A stretch of 39,872 bases of DNA from Chloroflexota bacterium (GTDB taxonomy: Bacteria; Chloroflexota; Limnocylindria; QHBO01), in the NCBI GenBank assembly GCA_038040195.1, contig JBBPIR010000010.1, forward strand, positions 1 through 39,872, in the 5' to 3' direction. The position numbers were made by a program, and so were the translations under genes. The notes below the pieces were generated by a model. That model was not told where the DNA came from, did no database searches, and saw only the letters and a program-made list of their open reading frames with translations. Positions 34,501-39,872 of the stretch are shown here, piece by piece (the first letter of the stretch is position 1; each line of letters opens with the position of its first letter).

Positions 34501-34781
34501 TCGGGTGGGCCAAGGCGCTCGTCTTGTCGGCTCAGGCCGACCATGGAACTGCGCTGATGGCGATCGACGACGCCATGCGACTGATCACGCCCACCGACTA
34601 CCTGAACTACACCGCCGACACCATCCGGATCCGGGGTCGGGTGCTCCTGGCTGCCGGCCGGCGGGAGGAGGCCCAAGCCGCTTTTGATGAGGCCCTCAGC
34701 CTGTTCGAGCGCAAGGGCAATGTTGCGTCGGCTCGCCGCCTCCGCACATGGCTCGAACGCCCCGCTGCTGCCGTCCCATGA
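31581..34781 (+). CDS. Zinc-ribbon / class III adenylate cyclase / AAA ATPase / TPR regulator
   Basis: A 1066-residue multidomain signalling protein. An N-terminal zinc ribbon (Cys6, Cys9, Cys20, Cys23) leads to a class III nucleotidyl cyclase domain (about 36-220) with metal-binding Asp47 (FADMAGST) and Asp91 (KYIGDAVMAVFG), the adenine-specifying Lys87, and Asn165/Arg169 in GDAVNLAARL, so it looks catalytically intact. An ATPase domain follows (about 230-500) with Walker A GPAGVGKS (263-270) and LIVVFDDIHWAEPLLLDLL. The C-terminal half is helical and TPR-like. Comparable proteins in Chloroflexota and Actinobacteria have no defined ligand. Its stop overlaps the GcvT-like gene by ATGA. Confidence 0.9.
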   Translation: MSVRVCPSCGEENSERARFCQACATPLPETTEPASEVRKVVTIVFADMAGSTAIGERLDPEALRRVQARYFDAMTAVLERHGGMVEKYIGDAVMAVFGIPLLHEDDAVRAVRAAYEMQEALAALNVELERDHGVQVAIRIGVNTGEVVAGDPRAGQRLVTGDAVNLAARLEQAAEAGQVLLGAKTQRLVKDAVLVEEVAALDLKGKSAPVKAFRLLEVLPDTAGHMRNLDSPMVGRAKELDVLRRALERARGDRTSQLFTVLGPAGVGKSRLIGEFLAGTGDAAVLRGRCLSYGDGITYYALREIVHQAAGISEGDDAPTAMTRLSTVLAGADDSDRIARLVGGLLDWADPSSSEDGFYAVRKCFEHLARERPLIVVFDDIHWAEPLLLDLLEHLADWTRDAELLIVCVARPELYEIRPGWGGGKLNATSILLEPLAGDEAGALLDNILGEAALPPTARDRILAAAEGNPLFVEEMIGMLVDDGLLRLTDGAWRAVSDLADLTVPPTIQLLLAARLDRLESEERAVIERGAVEGKVFHIGAVTSLSPEAVRSQVRPRLLALARKELIRPDRAEFAGQDAFRFRHLLIRDAAYQAMPKEQRAELHEGFARWLTGAAGDRVVEYQEILGYHLEQAYRYRTELGPIDDRTRALGQEAGRALQESSERAAARGDAMSAVHLLERAGEMLEGVDRAKANVDLASLLVGSSDMAPAIAILDRFLASPEAAEVPGLRIRASVYRVSARSGTDPELSFEAARASFASWLAEAEALGDEDAITTSLLRLAQFEFFLGQCRVQREMCERVVPHVERISMDERLMVVWGFNSDAYWGSQPVADGLRSVDTIRSILGDGVVGRRRADELIGWLSAMSDRGEDFDAALNRVDRAWADLGDPDARFWSGGQQRSESLWRLGRPTEAIDWLRGDKRYLDARGETSFNSTVTALLATYLAESGKLDDAASLIPEARTLAASDDFATHVTIGWAKALVLSAQADHGTALMAIDDAMRLITPTDYLNYTADTIRIRGRVLLAAGRREEAQAAFDEALSLFERKGNVASARRLRTWLERPAAAVP

Positions 34782-35980
34782 TCCGGACCAGTCCCTTCCA
34801 CGAACGGACCAGCGCCCTGAACGAGACGGGCCTGTGGAGCCATTGGGCCGGGCATCTGGCGGCCAACCGCTACCAGGTGTCGGACAAGTTCGAGTACTTC
34901 GCGGTCCGCAACGCGGCCGGCATCTTCGACACCTCGCCGCTGTACAAGTACCGGTTCGCCGGCCGGGATGCGGAGCGATACCTGGCCGGCATCCTGGCCC
35001 GGGATATCCGAGCCTGCCCACCGCAGCACGCCCAGTACACCACCTGGCTCGACGACCGCGGCTTTGTCTTCGAGGACGGCGTGATCCAGCACCGAGCTGC
35101 CGACGAGTACCTGCTCACCTCGGCCGAGCCGAACTTCGCCTATTTTGCCGACCGAGTCGGCCGAATGCAGGTCACCCTCGAGGACGTGAGCCTGGACATC
35201 GGCGCCCTCGCCGTCCAGGGGCCCCGGTCGCGCGACCTTCTGACCCGCCTGGTGCCAGGAGTCGCCGAGCTACCCTTCTTCGGCATCACCACGGGGGAGA
35301 TCAGCGGCAAGTCGGTCCTCGTGAGCCGAACCGGCTACACCGGCGACCTGGGCTACGAGGTCTGGGCTCAGACACCGGACGCCCTGGCCGTGTGGGACGC
35401 CCTGTGGGAGGTCTGCGACGGGCAAGGTGTCCTCCCCTACGGATTGGCGGCGCTGTACATGCTCCGCATCGAAGCCGGGCTGCTGTTGCTCGGTAAGGAC
35501 TTCGACTCCAGCCGATTCGCGTTCAATGACGCCCATCGGTCCACCCCCCTGGAGCTCGGCTGGGCCTGGATGTTCAAGGGGCTGACCGATGACGACCGCG
35601 CCTTCATCGGCCGTCGCGCGCTCGAGCGGGAGATCGCCGAGAAGACGTCCCGCTGGCGGATGAGCGGATTGGTGGTGGACTGGGAGGACTACGACCGCGT
35701 CTACGGCGAGGCCGGCCTCATCCCGCCCAAGGGGCACGCCCCGGTCCACGAGGACTGGATGGTATACAACGGCGACGGTTCGCGGGTGGGGTACGCCACC
35801 AGCTTCATGTATTCACCGGTTCTCCAGCGTCACATCGCCCTGGCCCGTGTCCGGCCCGACCTGGCGGCCGTCGGGACTCGAGTGCACCTGGAGTTCACGG
35901 TGGATCACCATTACGAGAAGGTCGCGGCCCACGTCGCGCGGCTGCCCCTCTTCAACCCGCAGCGGAAGACGGCCTCATGA
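34778..35980 (+). CDS. GcvT-fold aminomethyltransferase/demethylase-like protein
   Basis: A 400-residue protein with the folate-binding GcvT fold. Recognisable parts are SHWAGHLAANRYQVSDKFEYFAVRNAAGIFD near the N-terminus, the DRGFVFEDGVIQ segment matching the GcvT active region, LAVQGPRSRDLL, the RTGYTGDLGYEVW motif and YGLAALYMLRIEAGLLLLGKDFD, with a GcvT C-terminal barrel at about 300-390. Relatives include glycine cleavage T-protein, dimethylglycine and sarcosine oxidases and DMSP demethylase DmdA. No other glycine cleavage genes (P, H, L) are nearby, so a tetrahydrofolate-dependent demethylase role is more likely. ATGA overlaps on both sides couple it to the cyclase and oxidoreductase. 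Confidence 0.85.
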   Translation: MIRTSPFHERTSALNETGLWSHWAGHLAANRYQVSDKFEYFAVRNAAGIFDTSPLYKYRFAGRDAERYLAGILARDIRACPPQHAQYTTWLDDRGFVFEDGVIQHRAADEYLLTSAEPNFAYFADRVGRMQVTLEDVSLDIGALAVQGPRSRDLLTRLVPGVAELPFFGITTGEISGKSVLVSRTGYTGDLGYEVWAQTPDALAVWDALWEVCDGQGVLPYGLAALYMLRIEAGLLLLGKDFDSSRFAFNDAHRSTPLELGWAWMFKGLTDDDRAFIGRRALEREIAEKTSRWRMSGLVVDWEDYDRVYGEAGLIPPKGHAPVHEDWMVYNGDGSRVGYATSFMYSPVLQRHIALARVRPDLAAVGTRVHLEFTVDHHYEKVAAHVARLPLFNPQRKTAS

Positions 35981-37560
35981 CCGACTACGACGCCATCGTC
36001 ATCGGCGGCGGCCACAACGGCCTGGTCAACGGGGCGTACCTAGCCCGGGGCGGGCTGAAGACGCTCATCCTCGAACAGCGGCACATCGTGGGCGGGGCGG
36101 CCATCACCGAGGAGCTGCGCCCCGGCTTCTGGTTCACGACCTTTTCCTATGCGCTGTCGCTGCTCCGGCCCCAGATCGTCCAGGAGCTCGAGCTGCCCAA
36201 GCACGGCTTCCTGCCGCTACTGATGTCGTCACGGTTCGCGCCGACCCCGGACGGGGAATACCTGTGGTTCACCCAGGATCACGACGCCAACCTCCGTGAG
36301 ATCGCCCGCATATCACCACACGATGCCGATGCCTACGAGCAATACAGCCACGACATGGATCGGGTGTGCCAGGCCATCAAACCGCTGCTGGACATGGTCC
36401 CGCCCGACCCGTTCAGTGACGACCCCGAGGAGCTGCTGGCCCTCGCCTCCCTCGGCGGGCTCTTCCGCCATCTCGACAAGCGCACCCTCCACAACGCCAT
36501 CCGGCTCCTCACCGGCAGTGCGGCGGACTTCCTGGACGGCTATTTCGAGTCCGATCTCCTCAAGGGCTGGCTGGCGTCGTCGGGAATCATCGGTTCCAAG
36601 GTCGGACCTCGCTCCCAGGGCTCGGGCCTGGTCCTGCTGTTCCATTCGCTCGGCGAGCACGACGGCGAGTTCGGGACGTGGGCGTTCCACAAGGGCGGCA
36701 ACGGCGGCTTCACCCAGGTCCTGGCCCGCGCGGCCGAGTCGTTCGGTGCCGAGATCCGGCTCGAGTCGCCGGTTGAACGGGTCCTGACCGCCGATGGGCG
36801 GGTGAGCGGTGTGGCGCTGGCGGACGGGACCGAGTTCACGGCCGACGTGGTGGTCAGCGCGCTCGACCCCCGACGCACGTTCCTGGAGCTGGTCAACCCG
36901 CGGGAGCTGCCCGACGACCTGGTCGAGACCGTCCGGCGCATGAAATTTCAGGGCGTCGCGTCGAAGGTCAACTTCGCACTGGACGGGCTGCCGCGCTACC
37001 CGGCCCTGGCCGACCGGGGGGAGATCTTCCGCGGGTTCACGAACATCGGTCCGTCCATGGACTACCTGGAGCGGGCCTTCGACGAGGGGAAGTACGGGTG
37101 GTACAGCCAGAACCCGTACATCGACTGCGCCATCCAGTCGACCGTCGATCCCGACATGGCGCCGCCGGGCAAGCACGTCATGTCCTGCTTCGTGCAATAC
37201 ACCCCCTACCAGCTGCGCGAGAGCGACTGGGACGCGGAGCGGGACAACCTGGGCAACACGGTCCAGACCACCCTCGAACGCTACTTCCCGGGCTTCGGGG
37301 AGCTGGTCCTCCAGCGCGAGGTTGTGACACCGCTCGACATCGAGCGCACCGTCGGGCTGAGCGAGGGGAACATTTTCGCGGGCGAGCTGCTTGCGCCCCA
37401 GATGTTCTTCCTCCGGCCGGCGCCGGGCTGGGCGCAGTATCGGACCCCGATCCATGGCTACTATCAGTGCGGCTCCGGAACCCACCCCGGCGGGTGCGTC
37501 ATGGGCGCGCCCGGCCGCCTGGCGGCGGGGCAGATCCTCAACGACCGGGCCGCCGGCTGA
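35977..37560 (+). CDS. FAD-dependent oxidoreductase (phytoene desaturase/PYROXD2-like)
   Basis: A 527-residue flavoprotein. The dinucleotide motif is IVIGGGHNGLVNGAYLARGG (residues 7-26), followed by LEQRHIVGGAAITEE; the C-terminal GSGTHPGGCVMGAPGRLAA is the FAD-binding motif shared by carotenoid desaturases, CrtI-like and PYROXD2-like enzymes. Length equals this family. Substrate unknown; no carotenoid genes are nearby. It starts at ATG 35977 inside ATGA with the GcvT-like gene, so an electron-transfer partnership with a folate-dependent demethylation is conceivable but inferred. Confidence 0.9.
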   Translation: MTDYDAIVIGGGHNGLVNGAYLARGGLKTLILEQRHIVGGAAITEELRPGFWFTTFSYALSLLRPQIVQELELPKHGFLPLLMSSRFAPTPDGEYLWFTQDHDANLREIARISPHDADAYEQYSHDMDRVCQAIKPLLDMVPPDPFSDDPEELLALASLGGLFRHLDKRTLHNAIRLLTGSAADFLDGYFESDLLKGWLASSGIIGSKVGPRSQGSGLVLLFHSLGEHDGEFGTWAFHKGGNGGFTQVLARAAESFGAEIRLESPVERVLTADGRVSGVALADGTEFTADVVVSALDPRRTFLELVNPRELPDDLVETVRRMKFQGVASKVNFALDGLPRYPALADRGEIFRGFTNIGPSMDYLERAFDEGKYGWYSQNPYIDCAIQSTVDPDMAPPGKHVMSCFVQYTPYQLRESDWDAERDNLGNTVQTTLERYFPGFGELVLQREVVTPLDIERTVGLSEGNIFAGELLAPQMFFLRPAPGWAQYRTPIHGYYQCGSGTHPGGCVMGAPGRLAAGQILNDRAAG

Positions 37561-37572
37561 GCGTCGAATTCC

Positions 37573-37602
37573 TTGACGCTGCCGAAAGGCGGCCCGTAGA
37601 CT
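37573..37602 (+). promoter_or_regulatory. Sigma-70-type promoter before the FtsB-like gene
   Basis: TTGACG (37573-37578), an 18-bp spacer and TAGACT (37597-37602), followed after 8 nt by ATG 37611. It is one of the few promoters in the window with both elements, and it separates this gene from the upstream oxidoreductase. Confidence 0.7.
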
Positions 37603-37610
37603 CCCGCGGA

Positions 37611-38042
37611 ATGACCGGCATGCAGGCTTCGGCCACGCCTCGGGGGCTGGCTCCCGCGCCGCGACCCTTCCGCCTTCCCCGCCTGCGGCGGCGGACGCTG
37701 ATCAGCCTGATCGTGGTCGGCGCGGTTGCCCTGGTGGCCTTCAACGTCGGACGCCAGGCGTTCGTGGGCTGGTCGATCGGTCAGCAGGCCGAATCGCTCG
37801 AGGCCCAGGTGGCGGCGGCTGAGGCGGAGAACACTGCCCTCCAGCGACAGCTTGAGTACCTCCAGAGCGATGCCTACGTGACCGCTGAGGCGCGCCGCCT
37901 CCGGAACCTCGGATACCCCGGCGAGGAGATCCTCTTCATCCCGCCTGGGGCCGCGGTACCAGCCCCGGCAACCTCGCCGGCGACTCCATCCCAGGCGCCG
38001 CCGATGCTGGAGCGCTGGATCGCACTCTTCCTTAGTCCCTGA
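37611..38042 (+). CDS. FtsB/DivIC-family septum formation protein
   Basis: A 143-residue bitopic membrane protein. A basic Pro/Arg-rich cytoplasmic N-terminus (1-30) precedes one membrane helix (about 31-48, ISLIVVGAVALVAFNVG), an extracytoplasmic coiled coil (about 58-90, LEAQVAAAEAENTALQRQL) and the typical DivIC/FtsB end with AYVTAEARRLRNLGYPGEEILFIPP. Family members act in the divisome with FtsL and FtsQ. The last 30 residues are Pro/Ala-rich. The start at ATG 37611 follows a complete promoter; the longer open frame upstream is inside the oxidoreductase gene. It ends 11 bp from the convergent CsbD-like gene. Confidence 0.87.
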   Translation: MTGMQASATPRGLAPAPRPFRLPRLRRRTLISLIVVGAVALVAFNVGRQAFVGWSIGQQAESLEAQVAAAEAENTALQRQLEYLQSDAYVTAEARRLRNLGYPGEEILFIPPGAAVPAPATSPATPSQAPPMLERWIALFLSP

Positions 38043-38053
38043 TCGCCGACGCC

Positions 38054-38242
38054 TTACCGGTTGCGATCGCCAGCGTCGCGGATCGTTTCCTTGGCTTCGC
38101 CGACCTTCCCCTTGAGCTTGCCCTTGGCCTGATCGAGCTTGCCTGACACTTCAGTCGAGCGATCGCCGGTGATCTTGCCTACCTTTTCCTTGATGGCGCC
38201 TTTGGTCTCGTCCAACGCACCCTCCACTCGATCGTCGGTCAC
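38054..38242 (-). CDS. CsbD-like stress protein
   Basis: A 62-residue highly charged helical protein beginning with TDDRVEGALDETKGAIKEKVG and containing GKLDQAKGKLKGKVGEAKET, the hallmark of the CsbD family, whose members are abundant under general stress in several bacteria; the molecular role is unknown. The GTG at 38242 is chosen because GGAGGTG lies just upstream; the longer frame adds 37 unsupported residues. It is divergent from the 30-residue membrane peptide gene. Confidence 0.88.
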   Translation of the reverse strand: MTDDRVEGALDETKGAIKEKVGKITGDRSTEVSGKLDQAKGKLKGKVGEAKETIRDAGDRNR

Positions 38243-38409
38243 CTTGTTCACCTCCGCTATTGCGAGCATTGCCGGCCGGTCTGTCTGCGCTATCCTCCAC
38301 GTCAGCAGACGCCTCACTCGGCATCTGCCCCGCTGCCCTTGGGCCCGCGCCAAGGACGACGAAGCGGCACTCTACCATTCGCGGGCATTGGCAGCAGGTG
38401 GATCAACTC

Positions 38410-38502
38410 ATGAGTATCGAAACCATCATCATCATCATCGTGATCGTCGTTATCGTGCTCTTTGTCCTGGGTTACTTCGGGCGCGGCAGGCTCGGCCGGT
38501 AG
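38410..38502 (+). CDS. 30-residue hydrophobic membrane peptide
   Basis: MSIETIIIIIVIVVIVLF followed by VLGYFGRGRLGR: one membrane helix and a basic tail. The Ile run is encoded by repeated ATC codons. AGGTGG (38397-38402) lies 7 nt before the ATG and TACCAT (38373-38378) could be a -10. Short proteins of this kind occur beside CsbD-type stress genes; no function can be assigned. A hairpin follows the stop. Confidence 0.6.
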   Translation: MSIETIIIIIVIVVIVLFVLGYFGRGRLGR

Positions 38503-38513
38503 GCCGGTCGACG

Positions 38514-38536
38514 GGGAGCCCAAGGTCCCGGCTCCC
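38514..38536 (+). terminator. Hairpin after the 30-residue peptide gene
   Basis: GGGAGCC (38514-38520) and GGCTCCC (38530-38536) pair as a 7-bp GC stem with a 9-nt loop, 11 bp after the stop. There is no T-tract, so termination is only suggested. Confidence 0.4.
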
Positions 38537-38644
38537 TCGAGATGGGCTCAATCTGTGCGTGAATCGGTCCAGAAGTCGGCGCGGAGTGGCACTTGACAGT
38601 CGCGGTGTAATGCCTCCATCTAGTCATACCGGGAGGTACTCGTA

Positions 38645-38797
38645 GTGCGCGTCACGCTCGGCGTTATCCTCTTGCTCGTGGCCGTCGTCCTGTTCCTGCT
38701 TGCCGCGTTCGCGGTCCAGGTCGGAACCCTCGACCTCGTGACACTGGGCCTCGCCGCCTTCGCGGCGTCATTCCTGGCGGACAGCTGGAAGCGATAG
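38645..38797 (+). CDS. 50-residue two-helix membrane protein
   Basis: A short protein with two hydrophobic stretches, LGVILLLVAVVLFLLAAFAV (residues 5-24) and a second over 28-44, ending in a charged SWKR tail. GTG 38645 is 7 nt after GGGAGGT (38631-38637), a strong Shine-Dalgarno site. TTGACA at 38593-38598 is a possible -35 but the -10 is unclear. Not recognised as a family; with the peptide upstream it forms a pair of tiny membrane proteins next to CsbD. Confidence 0.65.
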   Translation: MRVTLGVILLLVAVVLFLLAAFAVQVGTLDLVTLGLAAFAASFLADSWKR

Positions 38798-38826
38798 CCT
38801 TCCGTCACACCACGTAGATCCGAGGT

Positions 38827-39339
38827 TCAGCCCTTCGCGAGCAGGGCCTCGAGGCGGTCCCAGGTTTCGATCGCGCCACCGACCATGCCGGTTGCCAGGG
38901 CGCCTTCGATGATCTCGGGCGAGCCCATGTGCCCGATGGACGTGACCTTCGTCTTGCCATCGACGTCCTCAAAAGTGAACGTCTCCGGGCCGCCCTGCGG
39001 ACCGATGCCCTCGACATCGAACATGAAGGTCCACTTGAAGCCCGCGGGCGGGTCGACTTCCACGTACTCCCCGTAGAACGCCACGTCGTCCCGATCCGGT
39101 GCATGACTGACGTATCGCCACTTGCCCCCCGGCCGAACGTCCATCTTCGCCACCGTGGTCGTGGTCCGGTGAGGACCCCACCAGCGCGGGACGATCTCCG
39201 GGTCGGTGAAGGCCTTCCAGACCTGCTCGCGTCGCGCGTCGAAGGTGCGCTCAAACACGAGGTCGCCGCCCTCCGAGTAGATGGCGGTCGTGTCGGTGCT
39301 ACCGCGGTCGATTCGGGTCGTGCTCATCGTCGTCTCCAT
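38827..39339 (-). CDS. SRPBCC/AHSA1-domain protein
   Basis: A 170-residue START-like protein of the AHSA1 group with a hydrophobic ligand cavity. FERTFDARREQVWKAFTDPE, RWWGP and the C-terminal MGGAIETWDRLEALL-type helix (MVGGAIETWDRLEALLAKG) are typical. Such genes are frequently co-transcribed with an ArsR regulator, as here; the ligand is unknown. ATG 39339 lies 7 nt after AGGAG and inside the 3' end of arsR, giving a 41-nt overlap. The ATG at 39327 is less likely because it has no well-spaced site. Confidence 0.88.
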   Translation of the reverse strand: METTMSTTRIDRGSTDTTAIYSEGGDLVFERTFDARREQVWKAFTDPEIVPRWWGPHRTTTTVAKMDVRPGGKWRYVSHAPDRDDVAFYGEYVEVDPPAGFKWTFMFDVEGIGPQGGPETFTFEDVDGKTKVTSIGHMGSPEIIEGALATGMVGGAIETWDRLEALLAKG

Positions 39340-39676
39340 TCCATTGCTCCTGCCTGTCCTGTAACTCGCGGAGATAGGTGTCCAAGCGTTCGAAGCTCTC
39401 CTCCCAATGGCGGCGGTATTGACCGACCCAGTCAGCGACGTCGCGGAGGGGCTCCGCCTTCAGCCGACAGGGTCGCCACTGCGCGTGTCGACCCTGTTCG
39501 ATGAGACCGGCCCGCTGCAGCACCTTCAGGTGCTTCGAGATACCGGGCAGGCTCATGTCGAAGGGCGCGGCCAGCTCGGTGACCGTCGCCTCCCCGAGAG
39601 CCAGGCGGGCGAGGATCGCCCGTCGGGTGGGATCGGAGAGGGCGGCGAACGTCGTGCTGAGGGGATCGGCTTCCAT
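39299..39676 (-). CDS. ArsR-family winged-helix repressor
   Basis: A 125-residue transcription factor. The winged helix-turn-helix spans about residues 5-85: FAALSDPTRRAILARLALGEATVTELA, then the recognition helix MSLPGISKHLKVLQRAGLIEQG. The metal-binding ELCVCD motif is absent, so it is likely to sense something other than arsenic; this subgroup is typically paired with AHSA1 proteins. The C-terminal tail is charged and overlaps the AHSA1 gene. Palindromes in its own promoter make autoregulation likely. Confidence 0.9.
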   Translation of the reverse strand: MEADPLSTTFAALSDPTRRAILARLALGEATVTELAAPFDMSLPGISKHLKVLQRAGLIEQGRHAQWRPCRLKAEPLRDVADWVGQYRRHWEESFERLDTYLRELQDRQEQWNGDDDEHDPNRPR

Positions 39677-39689
39677 GTCGTCATTTCGC

Positions 39690-39700
39690 TTAGCGGCTAA
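39690..39700. promoter_or_regulatory. Palindrome TTAGCGGCTAA in the arsR leader
   Basis: A perfect TTAG-CGG-CTAA palindrome lying 14 bp before the arsR ATG and just downstream of the expected transcription start, followed by a second near-palindrome CTAATTAAC. It is well placed to be the ArsR operator. The AT-rich character contrasts with the surroundings. Confidence 0.5.
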
Positions 39701-39713
39701 TTAACCTAACGGG

Positions 39714-39741
39714 ATAATACATGCCGTCGACAAGTTGTCAA
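39714..39741 (-). promoter_or_regulatory. Sigma-70-type promoter of the arsR-AHSA1 operon
   Basis: On the minus strand TTGACA (39741-39736), a 16-bp spacer and TATTAT (39719-39714): the best promoter match in the window. The -35 is part of an inverted repeat TCGACAA-G-TTGTCAA (39728-39742), which could also bind a repressor. The start would lie near 39707, giving a leader of about 30 nt. Confidence 0.75.
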
Positions 39742-39777
39742 GGCCTCCTGAGCTTCGGCCAGAAATGCGTGTGCCGA

Positions 39778-39806
39778 TTGCCGTAGTTATCGACTGTCGG
39801 TATCCT
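39778..39806 (+). promoter_or_regulatory. Promoter of the tRNA gene
   Basis: TTGCCG (39778-39783), 17-bp spacer, TATCCT (39801-39806); transcription would start about 5 nt before the tRNA at 39818. It is divergent from the arsR promoter. Confidence 0.55.
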
Positions 39807-39817
39807 CCGAATGGCGT

Positions 39818-39872
39818 GGCGGAGTAGCTCAGTGGTAGAGCAGGGGACTCATAAGCCCTTGGTCGGTGGTTC
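39818..39872 (+). tRNA. tRNA-Met (anticodon CAT), 3' end cut by the window
   Basis: Acceptor 5' strand GGCGGAG, TA at positions 8-9, D arm GCTC-AGTGGTA-GAGC, anticodon arm with loop CTCATAA (anticodon CAT at 39850-39852), variable loop TGGTC and T-arm start GGTGG-TTC are all present. The window ends in the T loop, so the 3' acceptor strand is missing. The elongator-like sequence suggests Met, but tRNA-Ile2 also has CAT as its gene anticodon. The base pair next to the anticodon loop is A-G rather than Watson-Crick. Confidence 0.9.

Noticed and set aside
38041-38068. GATCGC...GCGATC inverted repeat between the FtsB-like and CsbD-like genes
   Set aside because: Six-bp arms, 16-nt loop, no T-tract, and it lies partly in the CsbD coding end; too weak to call a terminator.
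38593-38598. TTGACA upstream of the 50-residue membrane protein
   Set aside because: No -10 at 16-18 bp spacing; the nearest TAGTCA is 22 bp away, so a promoter call is not supported.
1-39872. CRISPR arrays, insertion sequences, integrases or prophage
   Set aside because: No regularly spaced repeats, no transposase or integrase motifs, and no long gene-free segment were seen.

Overview
This is a very GC-rich, tightly packed chromosomal window from a free-living bacterium. The best guess is a Chloroflexota lineage, possibly Limnocylindria-like. That is an inference from gene content: an FhaA/FhaB-FtsW-PBP cluster, a zincin of the 'coenzyme F420 biosynthesis-associated' family, zinc-ribbon proteins, a zinc-ribbon adenylate cyclase-ATPase-TPR protein, CpaE-like receiver ATPases and many GTG starts. 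An actinobacterium cannot be excluded from sequence alone. I see no phage, transposon, plasmid or CRISPR signature; the window looks like core chromosome with a stress/regulatory right end.

Left part (1-13.6 kb). The 3' end of valS is followed by a zinc-ribbon protein, a receiver-MinD/CpaE ATPase and an FmdB-like zinc ribbon. A convergent acidic-repeat zinc-ribbon gene comes next. Then a seven-gene rightward run begins: fhaA, fhaB, FtsW/RodA, a class B penicillin-binding protein, MoxR ATPase, DUF58 protein and membrane transglutaminase. It resembles the actinobacterial fhaA-fhaB-pstP-rodA-pbpA-pknA-pknB locus, but the phosphatase and kinases are absent and a MoxR/DUF58/transglutaminase module stands in their place.

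Middle (13.6-31.4 kb). A class V aminotransferase and rarA diverge from a 33-bp shared promoter. They are followed by a small membrane protein, a DUF4446 protein, a 1010-residue UvrD helicase-RecB-type nuclease, a small membrane protein and a methyltransferase. Next comes a run of a second CpaE-like protein (degenerate), murI, a zincin, a D-2-hydroxyacid dehydrogenase that appears to start at CTG, and a YchF-like GTPase. A small unknown gene and a PfkB kinase diverge with start codons 2 bp apart. The leftward pair of a DUF1998 helicase and an RNase H-like exonuclease matches the MrfA-MrfB mitomycin-repair pair.

Right part (31.4-39.9 kb). Divergent from mrfA, across a 30-bp inverted repeat, lies a zinc-ribbon/class III cyclase/ATPase/TPR regulator. 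It is joined by ATGA overlaps to a GcvT-fold protein and an FAD oxidoreductase. An FtsB/DivIC-like gene follows with its own promoter. A small stress-type group comes next (CsbD-like and two tiny membrane proteins), then an ArsR-AHSA1 operon with a strong promoter and palindromic operators, and finally the 5' part of a tRNA with anticodon CAT cut by the window edge.

A recurring theme is initiation. Nine starts have a TANNNT -10-like box only 6-9 nt upstream and mostly no Shine-Dalgarno, as expected of leaderless mRNAs, while several other starts have clear Shine-Dalgarno sites. Convergent genes end with shared or abutting stop codons, leaving little or no room for terminators.
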